Shown piece by piece: positions 1 to 5,748 of a stretch of 8,098 bases of DNA (its first letter is position 1; the number at the start of each line of letters is the position of its first letter). The stretch covers positions 3,691 through 11,788 of the forward strand of contig KL569460.1 of NCBI GenBank assembly GCA_000715685.1. Reading direction: 5' to 3'. Made by a program: the position numbers and the translations under genes. The notes below the pieces were generated by a model. The model was given only the letters and a program-made list of their open reading frames with translations, ran no database searches and was not told the DNA's origin. Source of the stretch: Streptomyces lilacinus (GTDB lineage: Bacteria > Actinomycetota > Actinomycetes > Streptomycetales > Streptomycetaceae).

Positions 1-16
1 TGTGTATAAGAGACAG
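1..16. other. Residual Nextera/Tn5 mosaic-end adapter (left end)
   Basis: The first 16 bases are the 3' part of the Tn5 transposase mosaic end used in tagmentation libraries (TGTGTATAAGAGACAG). They are synthetic, not genomic. The last G of the adapter plus the following TG creates a false GTG start codon at 16-18 for the Rid-family gene. The matching reverse-complement adapter is at the other end of the window. Confidence 0.97.
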
Positions 17-273
17 TGCCGGAACAGTTCGAGCGGGCGCTCACCAACCTTCTCGCGGCCCTGCACGCCGCCGGCGGCGCGCCCGAGCACCTGGCGCGGG
101 TGACGATCTACGCCACCGACGTGGCCGCCTACCGCGCCCACGCCCGCGAACTCGGCGCGATCTGGCGGCGACTGGCCGGCCGGGACTATCCGGCCATGGC
201 CGTCATCGGCGCGGTCCGCCTGTGGGACGAGGCGGCGCTCGTCGAGCTCGACGGGGTGGCCGTGCTGCCCTGA
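17..273 (+). CDS. Rid (YjgF/YER057c/UK114) family protein, 3' fragment
   Basis: The C-terminal ~85 residues of a Rid-superfamily protein (usual length about 125-135), read from the first whole codon at 19 to TGA at 271-273. The family signature is clear: an amphipathic helix (QFERALTNLLAALHAAG), then the ARVTIYATDV strand and a C-terminal ALVELDGVAVLP strand. These proteins form trimers; canonical RidA hydrolyses reactive enamine/imine intermediates from PLP enzymes. The stretch that in RidA reads P-A-R-S reads YPAMAV here, so the Arg that binds the substrate carboxylate is Met (codon 196-198). This suggests a Rid subgroup without classical 2-aminoacrylate deaminase activity. The 5' end lies outside the fragment; the GTG at 16 is made by the adapter. 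A small 5-bp hairpin (274-287) follows the stop. The tetR start is 89 bp downstream, so co-transcription is possible. Confidence 0.85.
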
Positions 274-362
274 ACCGGGGGTCCGGTGTACGGTTGACTG
301 CCCATTCGGCATGGAATGGGGCGAAGACAAGTGAAAGCGTGAAAGCAAAGGGTGGCGTTTCG

Positions 363-986
363 ATGGCTCCTCGGCGCGGTGCCGACCCGGAGGCGCTGAC
401 CTTCACCGAGCGGGCCCGGCGGCAGCAGATCGTCGAGTGTACGATCGACCTCATCTCCACGCGCGGCTACCCCGCGACGTCGCTGTCGGCGATCGCGGAG
501 GCGGCCGGCATCTCCAAGGCGGCCGTCCTCTACCACTTCTCGTCGAAGGACAACCTCACCGAGACCACGCTGCGGCACGTCCTGGACCGGTTCTTCGCGT
601 ACGTGACGCAGCGCGTCGAGCGCGAGTCCGAGCCGTGCGCCGCGATCGTCGCGTACGTCCGCGCGATGATCTCCTACCAGCAGGCGAACCGCCGCCACGT
701 CCGCGTCATCACCGAGATGCTCCTCGACGACAAGGGCGGCACCCGGCTCAAGACGCCGGGCTCCCACGACACCCACGGCCGCTGGCAGGCCCTGGCCGAC
801 CTCCTGGCCGCCGGACAGGAGGCCGGCCGGCTGCGCGCCTTCGACACCCGCACGACGGCGCTGGCGATCGGCGGCGCGATCGACAACGTGATCTCGCACT
901 GGCTCGTCCACCCCGACTACGACCTCGACGCGGCGGCCGACGAGCTGGAGGCGTTCACGCTCAGCGCCATCGAGCGGCGGGACTGA
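363..986 (+). CDS. TetR/AcrR family transcriptional regulator
   Basis: A 207-residue DNA-binding repressor of usual TetR length. The N-terminal TetR_N domain spans about residues 18-65: helix 1 starts at RRQQIVECTIDLISTRGYPATS, and the helix-turn-helix is LSAIAEAAGISKAAVLYHFSSK (about 41-62), with the typical YHF after the recognition helix. The rest (about 70-207) is a helical ligand-binding/dimerisation domain; the ligand cannot be read from sequence. I chose ATG 363 because an AAAGGG Shine-Dalgarno-like stretch lies at 347-352 and the N-terminus then has the normal length. An in-frame GTG at 339 is an alternative. The longer frame from 222 overlaps the Rid gene and is not supported. The gene converges with the FAD monooxygenase and their 3' ends overlap by 26 bp. 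The palindrome upstream of that gene (2265-2284) is its likeliest local operator (inference). Confidence 0.93.
   Translation: MAPRRGADPEALTFTERARRQQIVECTIDLISTRGYPATSLSAIAEAAGISKAAVLYHFSSKDNLTETTLRHVLDRFFAYVTQRVERESEPCAAIVAYVRAMISYQQANRRHVRVITEMLLDDKGGTRLKTPGSHDTHGRWQALADLLAAGQEAGRLRAFDTRTTALAIGGAIDNVISHWLVHPDYDLDAAADELEAFTLSAIERRD
961..986. other. Tail-to-tail overlap of tetR and monooxygenase genes
   Basis: The TetR gene stops at 984-986 (+) and the monooxygenase stops at 961-963 (-), so their coding ends overlap by 26 bp. Neither transcript can end without running into the other gene, which makes mutual antisense reads or collision possible. Confidence 0.85.
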
Positions 987-2217
987 CCCCCGTACCGCCC
1001 CGGGCGAAGGCGGGCGCGCGCTCGGGGCGTATGCCGACGCCGCCGAGGTACGCGCTCACGGTGCGCAGCAGCGGCACCCGGCCCATCAGCCGCAACGGCA
1101 CCGGCAGTCGGTCGGGGTCCAGAGTGCCCTCGAGGGCGGGCCGCAGCAGCGCCTCGTGCTCGGCCGTCTGCATCTTCTGCACGGCCGCCGCGGGCAGCTG
1201 CCGGCGTCTCTGCACCCGCGCCAGGTCGCGGGTGCCCACGGTGCCGCGGCGCAGCGGCCCGGCGAGGATCCGGGCGGCCGCCACGGCGTCCTGCACCGCG
1301 AGGTTGACGCCGACACCGCCGGTCGGGGACATCGTGTGCGCGGAGTCGCCGATGCACAGCAGCCCCGGCCGGTGCCAGCGCCGGAGCCTGCCCATGGTCA
1401 CCTCGAGCAGCTTCACGTCGTCCCACGAGCGAATCGCGCCCGTCACCTCCGGCCCCCAGTCGAACAGCTCGCCGATCCGGTCGCGGAACCACTGGATGCC
1501 GTGGGCGCGCAGCTCGGCGTCGGTGCCCTTCTTGATGAGATAGGACGTCTGGTAGTACGCGCCGCGATCCATGGTGGCCGCGAACTGCCGGTCGCGGGTG
1601 CGCATGAAGACCCGGCCGTCCCGCTCGCCGCCGGGCTGCGCCGGCACGCGCACGTTCCAGACGTCCATGGGGACGTCGAAGCGCTCCTGCAGCAGCCCGG
1701 CCGCGGCGCGGACCGACGAGTCCCGCCCGTCGCAGGCCACGGTGAGGTCGGCCGCGAGCTCACCGGCCACGCCCTCGCCGTCCACGTACCGCACGCCGGT
1801 CACCCGGCCGCCCTCCGTCCGCAGCCCGGTGACGGCGGTGCGCATGCGCAGCGTGAAGGAGGGCTCCTCGGCGGCCGCGCCCGCGAGCAGGTCGAGGAAG
1901 TCCCACTGCGGGACCATGGCGATGTACTTGTGCGGGCCGGGGATGCGCCGCAGGTCGCTCAGCGGCACGACGGTGTCGCCGACGCGCATGCGGACCTCGG
2001 TCAGCCTCTGCGCGGGGAGCCGGGCGAACCGTTCGCCGAGCCCGAGTTCGTCCAGCAGGCGCAGCGTCGAGGGATGGACGGTGTCCCCGCGGAAGTCCCG
2101 CAGGAAGTCCTCGTGCTTCTCCAGCACGGTCACCGCGACCCCGGCCCGGGCCAGCAACAGCCCGAGCATCATGCCGGCCGGCCCGCCCCCCACCACACAA
2201 CACGTCGTGCGTTCCAT
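961..2217 (-). CDS. FAD-dependent monooxygenase (PF01494 FAD_binding_3 type)
   Basis: A 418-residue class A flavoprotein monooxygenase/oxidoreductase. Such enzymes use NAD(P)H and O2 to hydroxylate aromatic or polyketide-like substrates in the cytoplasm. All three cofactor motifs are present: the Rossmann GxGxxG (VVGGGPAG, residues 8-15) ending in acidic E33; the DG motif ACDGRDSSVR (161-170; D163-G164); and the GD motif LCIGDSAHTMSPTGGVGVN (287-305; G290-D291) that contacts the FAD ribityl chain. The stretch RGDTVHPSTLRLLDELGL (43-60) is common in actinobacterial members. The substrate cannot be told. The start at 2217 is supported by a GAGGGGAG ribosome binding site (2227-2234, minus strand), 9 nt upstream. 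It is transcribed away from the XRE-MurA gene and separated from it by a hairpin and an operator-like palindrome, so it is its own unit. The convergent TetR gene is its probable regulator. Confidence 0.93.
   Translation of the reverse strand: MERTTCCVVGGGPAGMMLGLLLARAGVAVTVLEKHEDFLRDFRGDTVHPSTLRLLDELGLGERFARLPAQRLTEVRMRVGDTVVPLSDLRRIPGPHKYIAMVPQWDFLDLLAGAAAEEPSFTLRMRTAVTGLRTEGGRVTGVRYVDGEGVAGELAADLTVACDGRDSSVRAAAGLLQERFDVPMDVWNVRVPAQPGGERDGRVFMRTRDRQFAATMDRGAYYQTSYLIKKGTDAELRAHGIQWFRDRIGELFDWGPEVTGAIRSWDDVKLLEVTMGRLRRWHRPGLLCIGDSAHTMSPTGGVGVNLAVQDAVAAARILAGPLRRGTVGTRDLARVQRRRQLPAAAVQKMQTAEHEALLRPALEGTLDPDRLPVPLRLMGRVPLLRTVSAYLGGVGIRPERAPAFARGGTGVSPAARWR
995..1030 (+). terminator. Possible weak hairpin downstream of tetR
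   Basis: A 7-bp GC-only stem (CGCCCCG 996-1002 with CGGGGCG 1023-1029) and a 20-nt GC-rich loop begins 10 nt after the tetR stop. There is no T-tract. It lies inside the 3' coding part of the monooxygenase, so the base composition may be dictated by codons. It could help end the tetR transcript, but the support is thin. Confidence 0.25.
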
Positions 2218-2244
2218 GCGCTTGCGCTCCCCTCGCTCGCCCGT

Positions 2245-2250
2245 GATTAA
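2245..2250 (-). promoter_or_regulatory. Putative -10 element of the monooxygenase promoter
   Basis: On the minus strand TTAATC is the only AT-rich hexamer upstream of the monooxygenase start. It lies 27 nt before the ATG and leaves room for the ribosome binding site. The region where a -35 would sit is occupied by the 20-bp palindrome, the usual place for a repressor site. No good -35 match was found. Confidence 0.4.
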
Positions 2251-2253
2251 CCG

Positions 2254-2288
2254 CTCGGTCGATTGTCTGACCGATCGGTCAGACCGAG
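2254..2288. promoter_or_regulatory. Operator cluster: perfect 20-bp palindrome plus flanking half-sites
   Basis: Bases 2265-2284 (GTCTGACCGATCGGTCAGAC) equal their own reverse complement. Four alternating half-sites can be read: CGGTC at 2256, GACCG at 2269, CGGTC at 2276 and GACCG at 2282. The outer CTCGGTC (2254-2260) and GACCGAG (2282-2288) form a second, wider inverted repeat. Size and symmetry fit a TetR-family operator, with enough half-sites for two dimers. It lies 48 bp upstream of the monooxygenase start codon, over the expected -35 region. Assignment to the TetR encoded at 363-986 is inference from proximity. Confidence 0.75.
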
Positions 2289-2314
2289 TCTACGCACGGC
2301 CGGCCGCACGACGA

Positions 2315-2361
2315 CAACGGCCCCTCCGACGGGCCGAAAGGCCTGGCCGGAGGGGCCGTTG
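2315..2361 (-). terminator. Strong hairpin after the XRE-murA gene
   Basis: A 14-bp perfect stem (2315-2328 with 2348-2361; CAACGGCCCCTCCG and its complement) encloses a second short hairpin, GGCC-GAAA-GGCC (2332-2343). It lies 34 nt downstream of the stop of the XRE-murA gene. No U-tract follows on the minus strand, as is common in actinobacterial terminators. It separates that gene from the monooxygenase unit. Confidence 0.7.
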
Positions 2362-2394
2362 GGGGCGTTGAGGGGCGGACGGGCGCGGGAGCCC

Positions 2395-3924
2395 TCAGAT
2401 GTCGCGGAACGTCTCGATCTGCGCGCCCACGGAGTTCAGGCGCTCGGCCAGGTCCTCGTATCCGCGGTTGATGACGTAGACGTTGCGCAGCACGGACGTG
2501 CCCTCGGCGGCCATCATCGCGAGGAGGACGACCACGGCGGGGCGCAGCGCCGGCGGGCACATCATCTCGGCCGACCGCCAGCGGGTCGGGCCCTCGACCA
2601 GGACGCGGTGGGGGTCGAGCAGCTTGACGTCCGCGCCGAGGCGGTTGAGGTCGGTGAGGTAGATGGCGCGGTTGTCGTAGACCCAGTCGTGGATGAGGGT
2701 CTGGCCCTGGGCGAACGCGGCGATGGCCGCGAAGAACGGGACGTTGTCGATGTTCAGGCCCGGGAACGGCATCGGGTGGATCTTGTCGATCGGCGCCCGC
2801 AGCTTCGAGGGACGCACCGTCAGGTCGAGCAGCCGCGTACGACCGTTGTCCGCGCGGTACTCGGCGCTGCGCTCGTGGTCGAGGCCCATCTCCTCGAGCA
2901 CGGCCAGCTCGATCTCCATGAACTCCACCGGCACCCGGCGGATCGTCAGCTCCGACTCCGTCACCACGGCGGCGGCGAGGAGGCTCATGGCCTCCACCGG
3001 GTCCTCGGACGGCGCGTAGTCGACGTCGCGGTCGATGGTGGCCACGCCGTGCACGGTCAGCGTCGTGGTGCCCACGCCCTCGACCCGTACGCCGAGCTCC
3101 TCGAGGAAGAAGCACAGGTCCTGGACCATGTAGTTGGAGCTGGCGTTGCGGATGACGGTCACACCGTCGTGGCGCGCGGCGGCCAGCAGGGCGTTCTCGG
3201 TGACGGTGTCGCCGCGCTCGGTCAGCACGATCGCCCGGGTCGGGGCGACGGAACGATCCACCTGGGCGTGGTACATGCCGTCCGTGGCCGTGATCTCCAG
3301 GCCGAAGTGGCGCAGCGCCGTCATGTGCGGCTGCACGGTCCGGGTACCGAGGTCGCAGCCGCCGGCGTACGGAATCTTGAAGTGGTCCATGCGGTGCAGC
3401 AACGGCCCGAGGAACATGATGACGCTGCGCGTCCGCCGCGCCGCCTCCAGGTCCATGGCGGCGAGGTCCAGCTCGGACGGCGGCACGATCTCCAGGTCGT
3501 TGCCGTCGTTGATCCACCGATGCCGCACGCCGATGCTGCCGAGCACCTCGAGGATCCGATAGACCTCCTCGATCCGCGCCACGCGCCGCAGCGTCGTGCG
3601 ACCGGCGTTGAGCAGCGTGGCGCAGAGCAGGGCGACGCAGGCGTTCTTGCTGGTCTTGACGTCGATCGAGCCGGAGAGCCGACGCCCGCCGACCACCCGC
3701 AGATGCATCGGCCCGGCGTAGCCGAGCGACACGATCTCGCTGTCGAGCGCCTCGCCGATGCGGGCGATCATATCAAGACTGATGTTCTGATTTCCCCGCT
3801 CAATGCGGTTGACCGCACTCTGGCTGGTCCCGAGAGCGTCCGCCAGCTGCGACTGTGTCCAGCCACGGTGCTGGCGCGCGTCGCGGATGAGCTTGCCGAT
3901 GCGGCCGAGGTAGGCGTCTGTCAT
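2395..3924 (-). CDS. murA: XRE-type HTH fused to UDP-GlcNAc 1-carboxyvinyltransferase (MurA-like)
   Basis: A 509-residue two-domain protein. Residues ~6-68 are an XRE/Cro-CI helix-turn-helix (IRDARQHRGWTQSQLADALG, then TSQSAVNRIERG as recognition helix). Residues ~73-509 are a full EPSP-synthase-family MurA domain (about 437 residues; usual MurA 420-440). MurA moves enolpyruvate from PEP to UDP-GlcNAc, the first committed step of peptidoglycan synthesis. Key residues, by alignment in my head to E. coli MurA, are present: K93-N94 (K22-N23), R166 (R91), C190 in the GGCDLGTR loop (C115, the fosfomycin target), R195 (R120), D393 (D305, after a ~3-residue insertion), R461 (R397). An active enzyme is therefore plausible. 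Departures: TSKNA instead of GAKNA, and FPGLNID instead of FPTD. The start is ATG 3924; no Shine-Dalgarno is visible and a -10-like TACGGT lies 7 nt upstream, suggesting a leaderless mRNA. It may be a second, regulated MurA paralogue, with autoregulation by the HTH as inference. Confidence 0.92.
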   Translation of the reverse strand: MTDAYLGRIGKLIRDARQHRGWTQSQLADALGTSQSAVNRIERGNQNISLDMIARIGEALDSEIVSLGYAGPMHLRVVGGRRLSGSIDVKTSKNACVALLCATLLNAGRTTLRRVARIEEVYRILEVLGSIGVRHRWINDGNDLEIVPPSELDLAAMDLEAARRTRSVIMFLGPLLHRMDHFKIPYAGGCDLGTRTVQPHMTALRHFGLEITATDGMYHAQVDRSVAPTRAIVLTERGDTVTENALLAAARHDGVTVIRNASSNYMVQDLCFFLEELGVRVEGVGTTTLTVHGVATIDRDVDYAPSEDPVEAMSLLAAAVVTESELTIRRVPVEFMEIELAVLEEMGLDHERSAEYRADNGRTRLLDLTVRPSKLRAPIDKIHPMPFPGLNIDNVPFFAAIAAFAQGQTLIHDWVYDNRAIYLTDLNRLGADVKLLDPHRVLVEGPTRWRSAEMMCPPALRPAVVVLLAMMAAEGTSVLRNVYVINRGYEDLAERLNSVGAQIETFRDI

Positions 3925-3931
3925 AAGGCAG

Positions 3932-3937
3932 ACCGTA
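3932..3937 (-). promoter_or_regulatory. Putative -10 of a leaderless promoter for XRE-murA
   Basis: Minus-strand TACGGT fits the TAnnnT actinobacterial -10 pattern. It ends 7 nt before the ATG at 3924, so transcription would begin at or next to the start codon. The lack of a Shine-Dalgarno sequence upstream agrees with this. The inverted repeat at 3937-3952 abuts it and fills the spacer. Confidence 0.5.
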
Positions 3938-3952
3938 TCTCAGATATGAGAT
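3937..3952. promoter_or_regulatory. Inverted repeat ATCTCA-GATA-TGAGAT in the XRE-murA promoter
   Basis: Perfect 6-bp arms (3937-3942 and 3947-3952) around GATA. It can be written ATCTC-N6-GAGAT, the same arms and spacing as the site at 5778-5795 upstream of acnA. A second small palindrome, GAGATCTC (3948-3955), overlaps its right edge. It lies between the predicted -10 and -35, a position where a bound protein would block RNA polymerase. Candidate binders are the XRE domain encoded directly downstream or a MarR/UrtR-family regulator. Confidence 0.65.
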
Positions 3953-3984
3953 CTCGAGCGCATGCGCCATGACCTCTCCACGCG

Positions 3985-4024
3985 TTCCACTCCTATTCGA
4001 ACGATCGGACAGGAGTGTGTGGAA
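3985..4024 (-). terminator. Possible terminator hairpin between Uma2 and XRE-murA
   Basis: CACTCCT (3988-3994) pairs with AGGAGTG (4011-4017) across a 16-nt loop. Alternatively the outer TTCCAC (3985-3990) pairs with GTGGAA (4019-4024). It begins right after the Uma2 stop codon and could end that transcript. Stems are short and there is no T-tract. Confidence 0.35.
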
Positions 4025-4025
4025 G

Positions 4026-4580
4026 TCAGAACTCCGACGTGTCGAGCTCGAGGTCGAAGGGGGCGGGGAGGTGGATGGGGGTGCCGAAGGGGTGGGGGCC
4101 GTCGGCCCTGGTGTAGCCCAGTTCCGTCGGCTTGCTGAAGAGCGTGCAGGAGCGTTCCTGGCGATCGACCAGGAGGTACAGGGGTGCGCCGTACTCCGCG
4201 TATCGACGACGCTTGACGACCCCGTCGGTGTTGTCGTGGAAGTCGGAGGTGACTTCCGCGATGAACAGCGTCTGGTCGGGCACCAGGGCGCCGGCGTCGT
4301 CCGCGAGATGCTTCGGTACGACCGCAACATCGGGGATGTACCAGTTGGGAGTCCCTGGAAGATCCAAGTCGCCTGCACCTACCAGGCAGCCCAACGTCTC
4401 GGCCACCGGCTCGATCTGCCTACGGATTTCGGTAGCAGCCCCTTCACGGCTCCAGCTTCGCGACATCCGCGTGATGACACCCTCGACGATCTGCACGCGA
4501 TCGGCCTGAACATGCTGGATCGCGTACTTGAGCGCCTTCTCCGGATCGTCGACCGAGTACGTGGAGGCTCGTGCGCTCAT
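4026..4580 (-). CDS. Uma2 family protein (DUF820, PD-(D/E)XK nuclease fold)
   Basis: A 184-residue protein of the Uma2/DUF820 family, which has the restriction-endonuclease-like PD-(D/E)XK core but mostly unknown cellular roles. It is abundant in actinobacteria and cyanobacteria. The expected catalytic set is visible: E33 in VEGVI, D84 in YIPDVAVVPK, E109 in LFIAEVTSD, and K123 in DGVVKRRRYAEYG, followed by the family's APLYLLVD strand (132-139). I chose ATG 4580 because the following residues match the usual family N-terminus and a GGGGGGA stretch (4584-4590) precedes it, although with only 3 nt spacing. The frame is open up to 4712, but those extra 44 residues look like translated intergenic DNA. 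It stands alone on the minus strand, upstream of XRE-murA, with 101 bp and a promoter between. No partner methylase or toxin gene is present, so a restriction system is not indicated. Substrate unknown. Confidence 0.88.
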   Translation of the reverse strand: MSARASTYSVDDPEKALKYAIQHVQADRVQIVEGVITRMSRSWSREGAATEIRRQIEPVAETLGCLVGAGDLDLPGTPNWYIPDVAVVPKHLADDAGALVPDQTLFIAEVTSDFHDNTDGVVKRRRYAEYGAPLYLLVDRQERSCTLFSKPTELGYTRADGPHPFGTPIHLPAPFDLELDTSEF

Positions 4581-4648
4581 TGGTCCCCCCAGGGCATTTT
4601 GGCTGCAGCGTGACGACCCTCCCGGGTCTACAGCAATCGCCACTGATG

Positions 4649-4676
4649 CCCCGCCCGTTCGGCCCAACACCCACCC
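4649..4676 (-). other. Canonical G-quadruplex motif upstream of Uma2
   Basis: Read on the minus strand there are five runs of 3-4 G (complements of C runs at 4649-4652, 4654-4656, 4663-4665, 4670-4672 and 4674-4676) with loops of 1, 4, 6 and 1 nt. This meets the G3+N1-7 rule. Three longer G runs (4692-4696, 4706-4710, 4715-4720) lie just upstream. It sits in the Uma2/hydrolase divergent promoter region. High GC content raises the chance of such motifs. Confidence 0.5.
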
Positions 4677-4762
4677 GTACTGGTGAACCAACCCCCACTC
4701 GCTCACCCCCATCGCCCCCCTGCGAAGATCGATTCAGCGGTGGCCGAAAGGGCCGCCTGGTA

Positions 4763-4770
4763 GGGGGAGG
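4763..4770 (+). promoter_or_regulatory. Ribosome binding site of the hydrolase gene
   Basis: GGGGGAGG lies 7 nt before ATG 4778. It decides the start: the reading frame is open further upstream (to 4571), but the extension is proline-rich intergenic sequence crossing the divergent promoter region. Confidence 0.8.
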
Positions 4771-4777
4771 CTGCCTC

Positions 4778-5680
4778 ATGGGCACTCAGATCGGTTCCTT
4801 CGCCAGTGACGAGGCGCGGGAGCGCGTCCTCGCCGCGTACGACGAGGCCATGGCGTACTGGCCGCAGCCGCGCGAGGAGCGCGACGTCGAGACCTCGTTC
4901 GGGACGACGCGCGTGTACGGCTACGGCGGCGGCACCGGGACGCCGGTCGTGCTGTTGCACGGGCAGAGTGCCGGGCCCACCGAATGGGCGCCGCACGTCG
5001 CCGCGCTGGCCGAGGGGCGGCCCGTGCTGGCCGTCGACCGGGTGGGGGAGCCGGGGCGCAGCACCCAGACCGCGCCGATACGGTCGCAGGAGGTGATGGC
5101 CGCCTGGCTGGAAGAGGTGCTCGAGGGCCTCGGCCTCGAGCGCGCGCACCTGGTCGGGCACTCCTACGGCGGCTGGGTGGCGCTCAACCACGCCGCGCGC
5201 GCCCCTCGCCGCGTCGCGTCGGTGGCCGTGTACGACCCGCCGCACGCCTTCGCGCCGCTCAAGCCCCGCTTCGTCATGGGGGCGGTCGCCGCCGCCGCGA
5301 GCCGTTCGGACGGCTTCACCCGGCGCTGGATCACCAAGATCATCGGTGAGACGGGCGCCGCGCCGGAGGTCGACGAGGCGCAGATCCGGTTCACCGTCGA
5401 GGCGCTCGGCGGCTTCCGCATCCAGCTTCTGCCGCCCCCGAGCATGACCGACGAGGAGCTGCGCGGGATCACCGCGCCGACGCTCGTCCTGTTCGGCGGC
5501 GCGAGCGGCGTCCACGACTCCCGGCGGGCCGCGGAGCGGGCGCGCCGCCTGGTGCCGGGCATCCGTGTCGAGGTCGTGCCGGGTGCCGCGCACGGCATGC
5601 CGGTCGCCGTGGTGAACGACCGGGTGCCGAACTTCCTCCGCGAGATCGAGAAGGCGTCGACCGAGCGCGACCAGGCCTGA
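4778..5680 (+). CDS. Alpha/beta hydrolase
   Basis: A 300-residue cytoplasmic alpha/beta-hydrolase-fold enzyme with no signal peptide. The oxyanion-hole HG is at 61-62 (VVLLHGQSAG). The nucleophile elbow GHSYGG (127-132) places Ser129 as catalytic, and AHG (271-273) gives His272. The acidic member is probably D247 in GGASGVHD, because the usual GxxD position after the penultimate strand holds S243. A helical cap lies at about 155-225. Esterases, epoxide or haloalkane hydrolases, lactonases and C-C-bond hydrolases share this fold, so the substrate is unknown. The N-terminal ~40 residues before the core (ERVLAAYDEAMAYWPQPREE) resemble those of actinobacterial members often annotated only as alpha/beta hydrolase. 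It is transcribed divergently from Uma2 (197 bp between starts), is followed by a strong hairpin, and thus appears monocistronic. Confidence 0.92.
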   Translation: MGTQIGSFASDEARERVLAAYDEAMAYWPQPREERDVETSFGTTRVYGYGGGTGTPVVLLHGQSAGPTEWAPHVAALAEGRPVLAVDRVGEPGRSTQTAPIRSQEVMAAWLEEVLEGLGLERAHLVGHSYGGWVALNHAARAPRRVASVAVYDPPHAFAPLKPRFVMGAVAAAASRSDGFTRRWITKIIGETGAAPEVDEAQIRFTVEALGGFRIQLLPPPSMTDEELRGITAPTLVLFGGASGVHDSRRAAERARRLVPGIRVEVVPGAAHGMPVAVVNDRVPNFLREIEKASTERDQA

Positions 5681-5709
5681 CCGCGCCGCCGCCCTCGTGA
5701 GGGGTTCCC

Positions 5710-5741
5710 TGGGCTGTACGGCCATGCCGCCGTACAGCCCA
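5710..5741 (+). terminator. 13-bp terminator hairpin after the hydrolase gene
   Basis: A perfect stem of TGGGCTGTACGGC (5710-5722) and its complement (5729-5741) with a 6-nt loop CATGCC, 29 nt after the hydrolase stop. No T-tract follows, as is usual in this group. It insulates the acnA promoter region. Confidence 0.8.
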
Positions 5742-5748
5742 TCCGGGC

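Noticed and set aside
294..322. TTGACT (294-299) as -35 of a tetR promoter
   Set aside because: No -10-like hexamer is found 16-18 nt downstream.
222..362. 47-residue N-terminal extension of the TetR protein
   Set aside because: It overlaps the Rid gene, is Arg/Gly-rich and unlike TetR N-termini; ATG 363 has a ribosome binding site and gives normal length.
1156..2250. Long plus-strand frames across the monooxygenase
   Set aside because: Shadow of the real minus-strand gene, which has all three FAD motifs; frames lack domains and ribosome binding sites.
2263..3972. 569-codon plus-strand frame over the XRE-murA gene
   Set aside because: Antisense shadow of a well-recognised gene; His/Val/Asp/Arg-rich with no domain.
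3996..4010. CGAACGATCGGAC as a second copy of the TetR operator
   Set aside because: Only the CGATCGG core matches the 2265-2284 palindrome; symmetry is lost beyond it.
4571..4777. N-terminal extension of the alpha/beta hydrolase
   Set aside because: The extension is Pro/Thr-rich translated intergenic DNA; ATG 4778 has a strong GGGGGAGG site at ideal spacing.
4800..4815. CAGTGA in the hydrolase 5' coding region as an iron-responsive-element loop
   Set aside because: The flanking bases do not form the required 5-bp upper stem or the bulged C.
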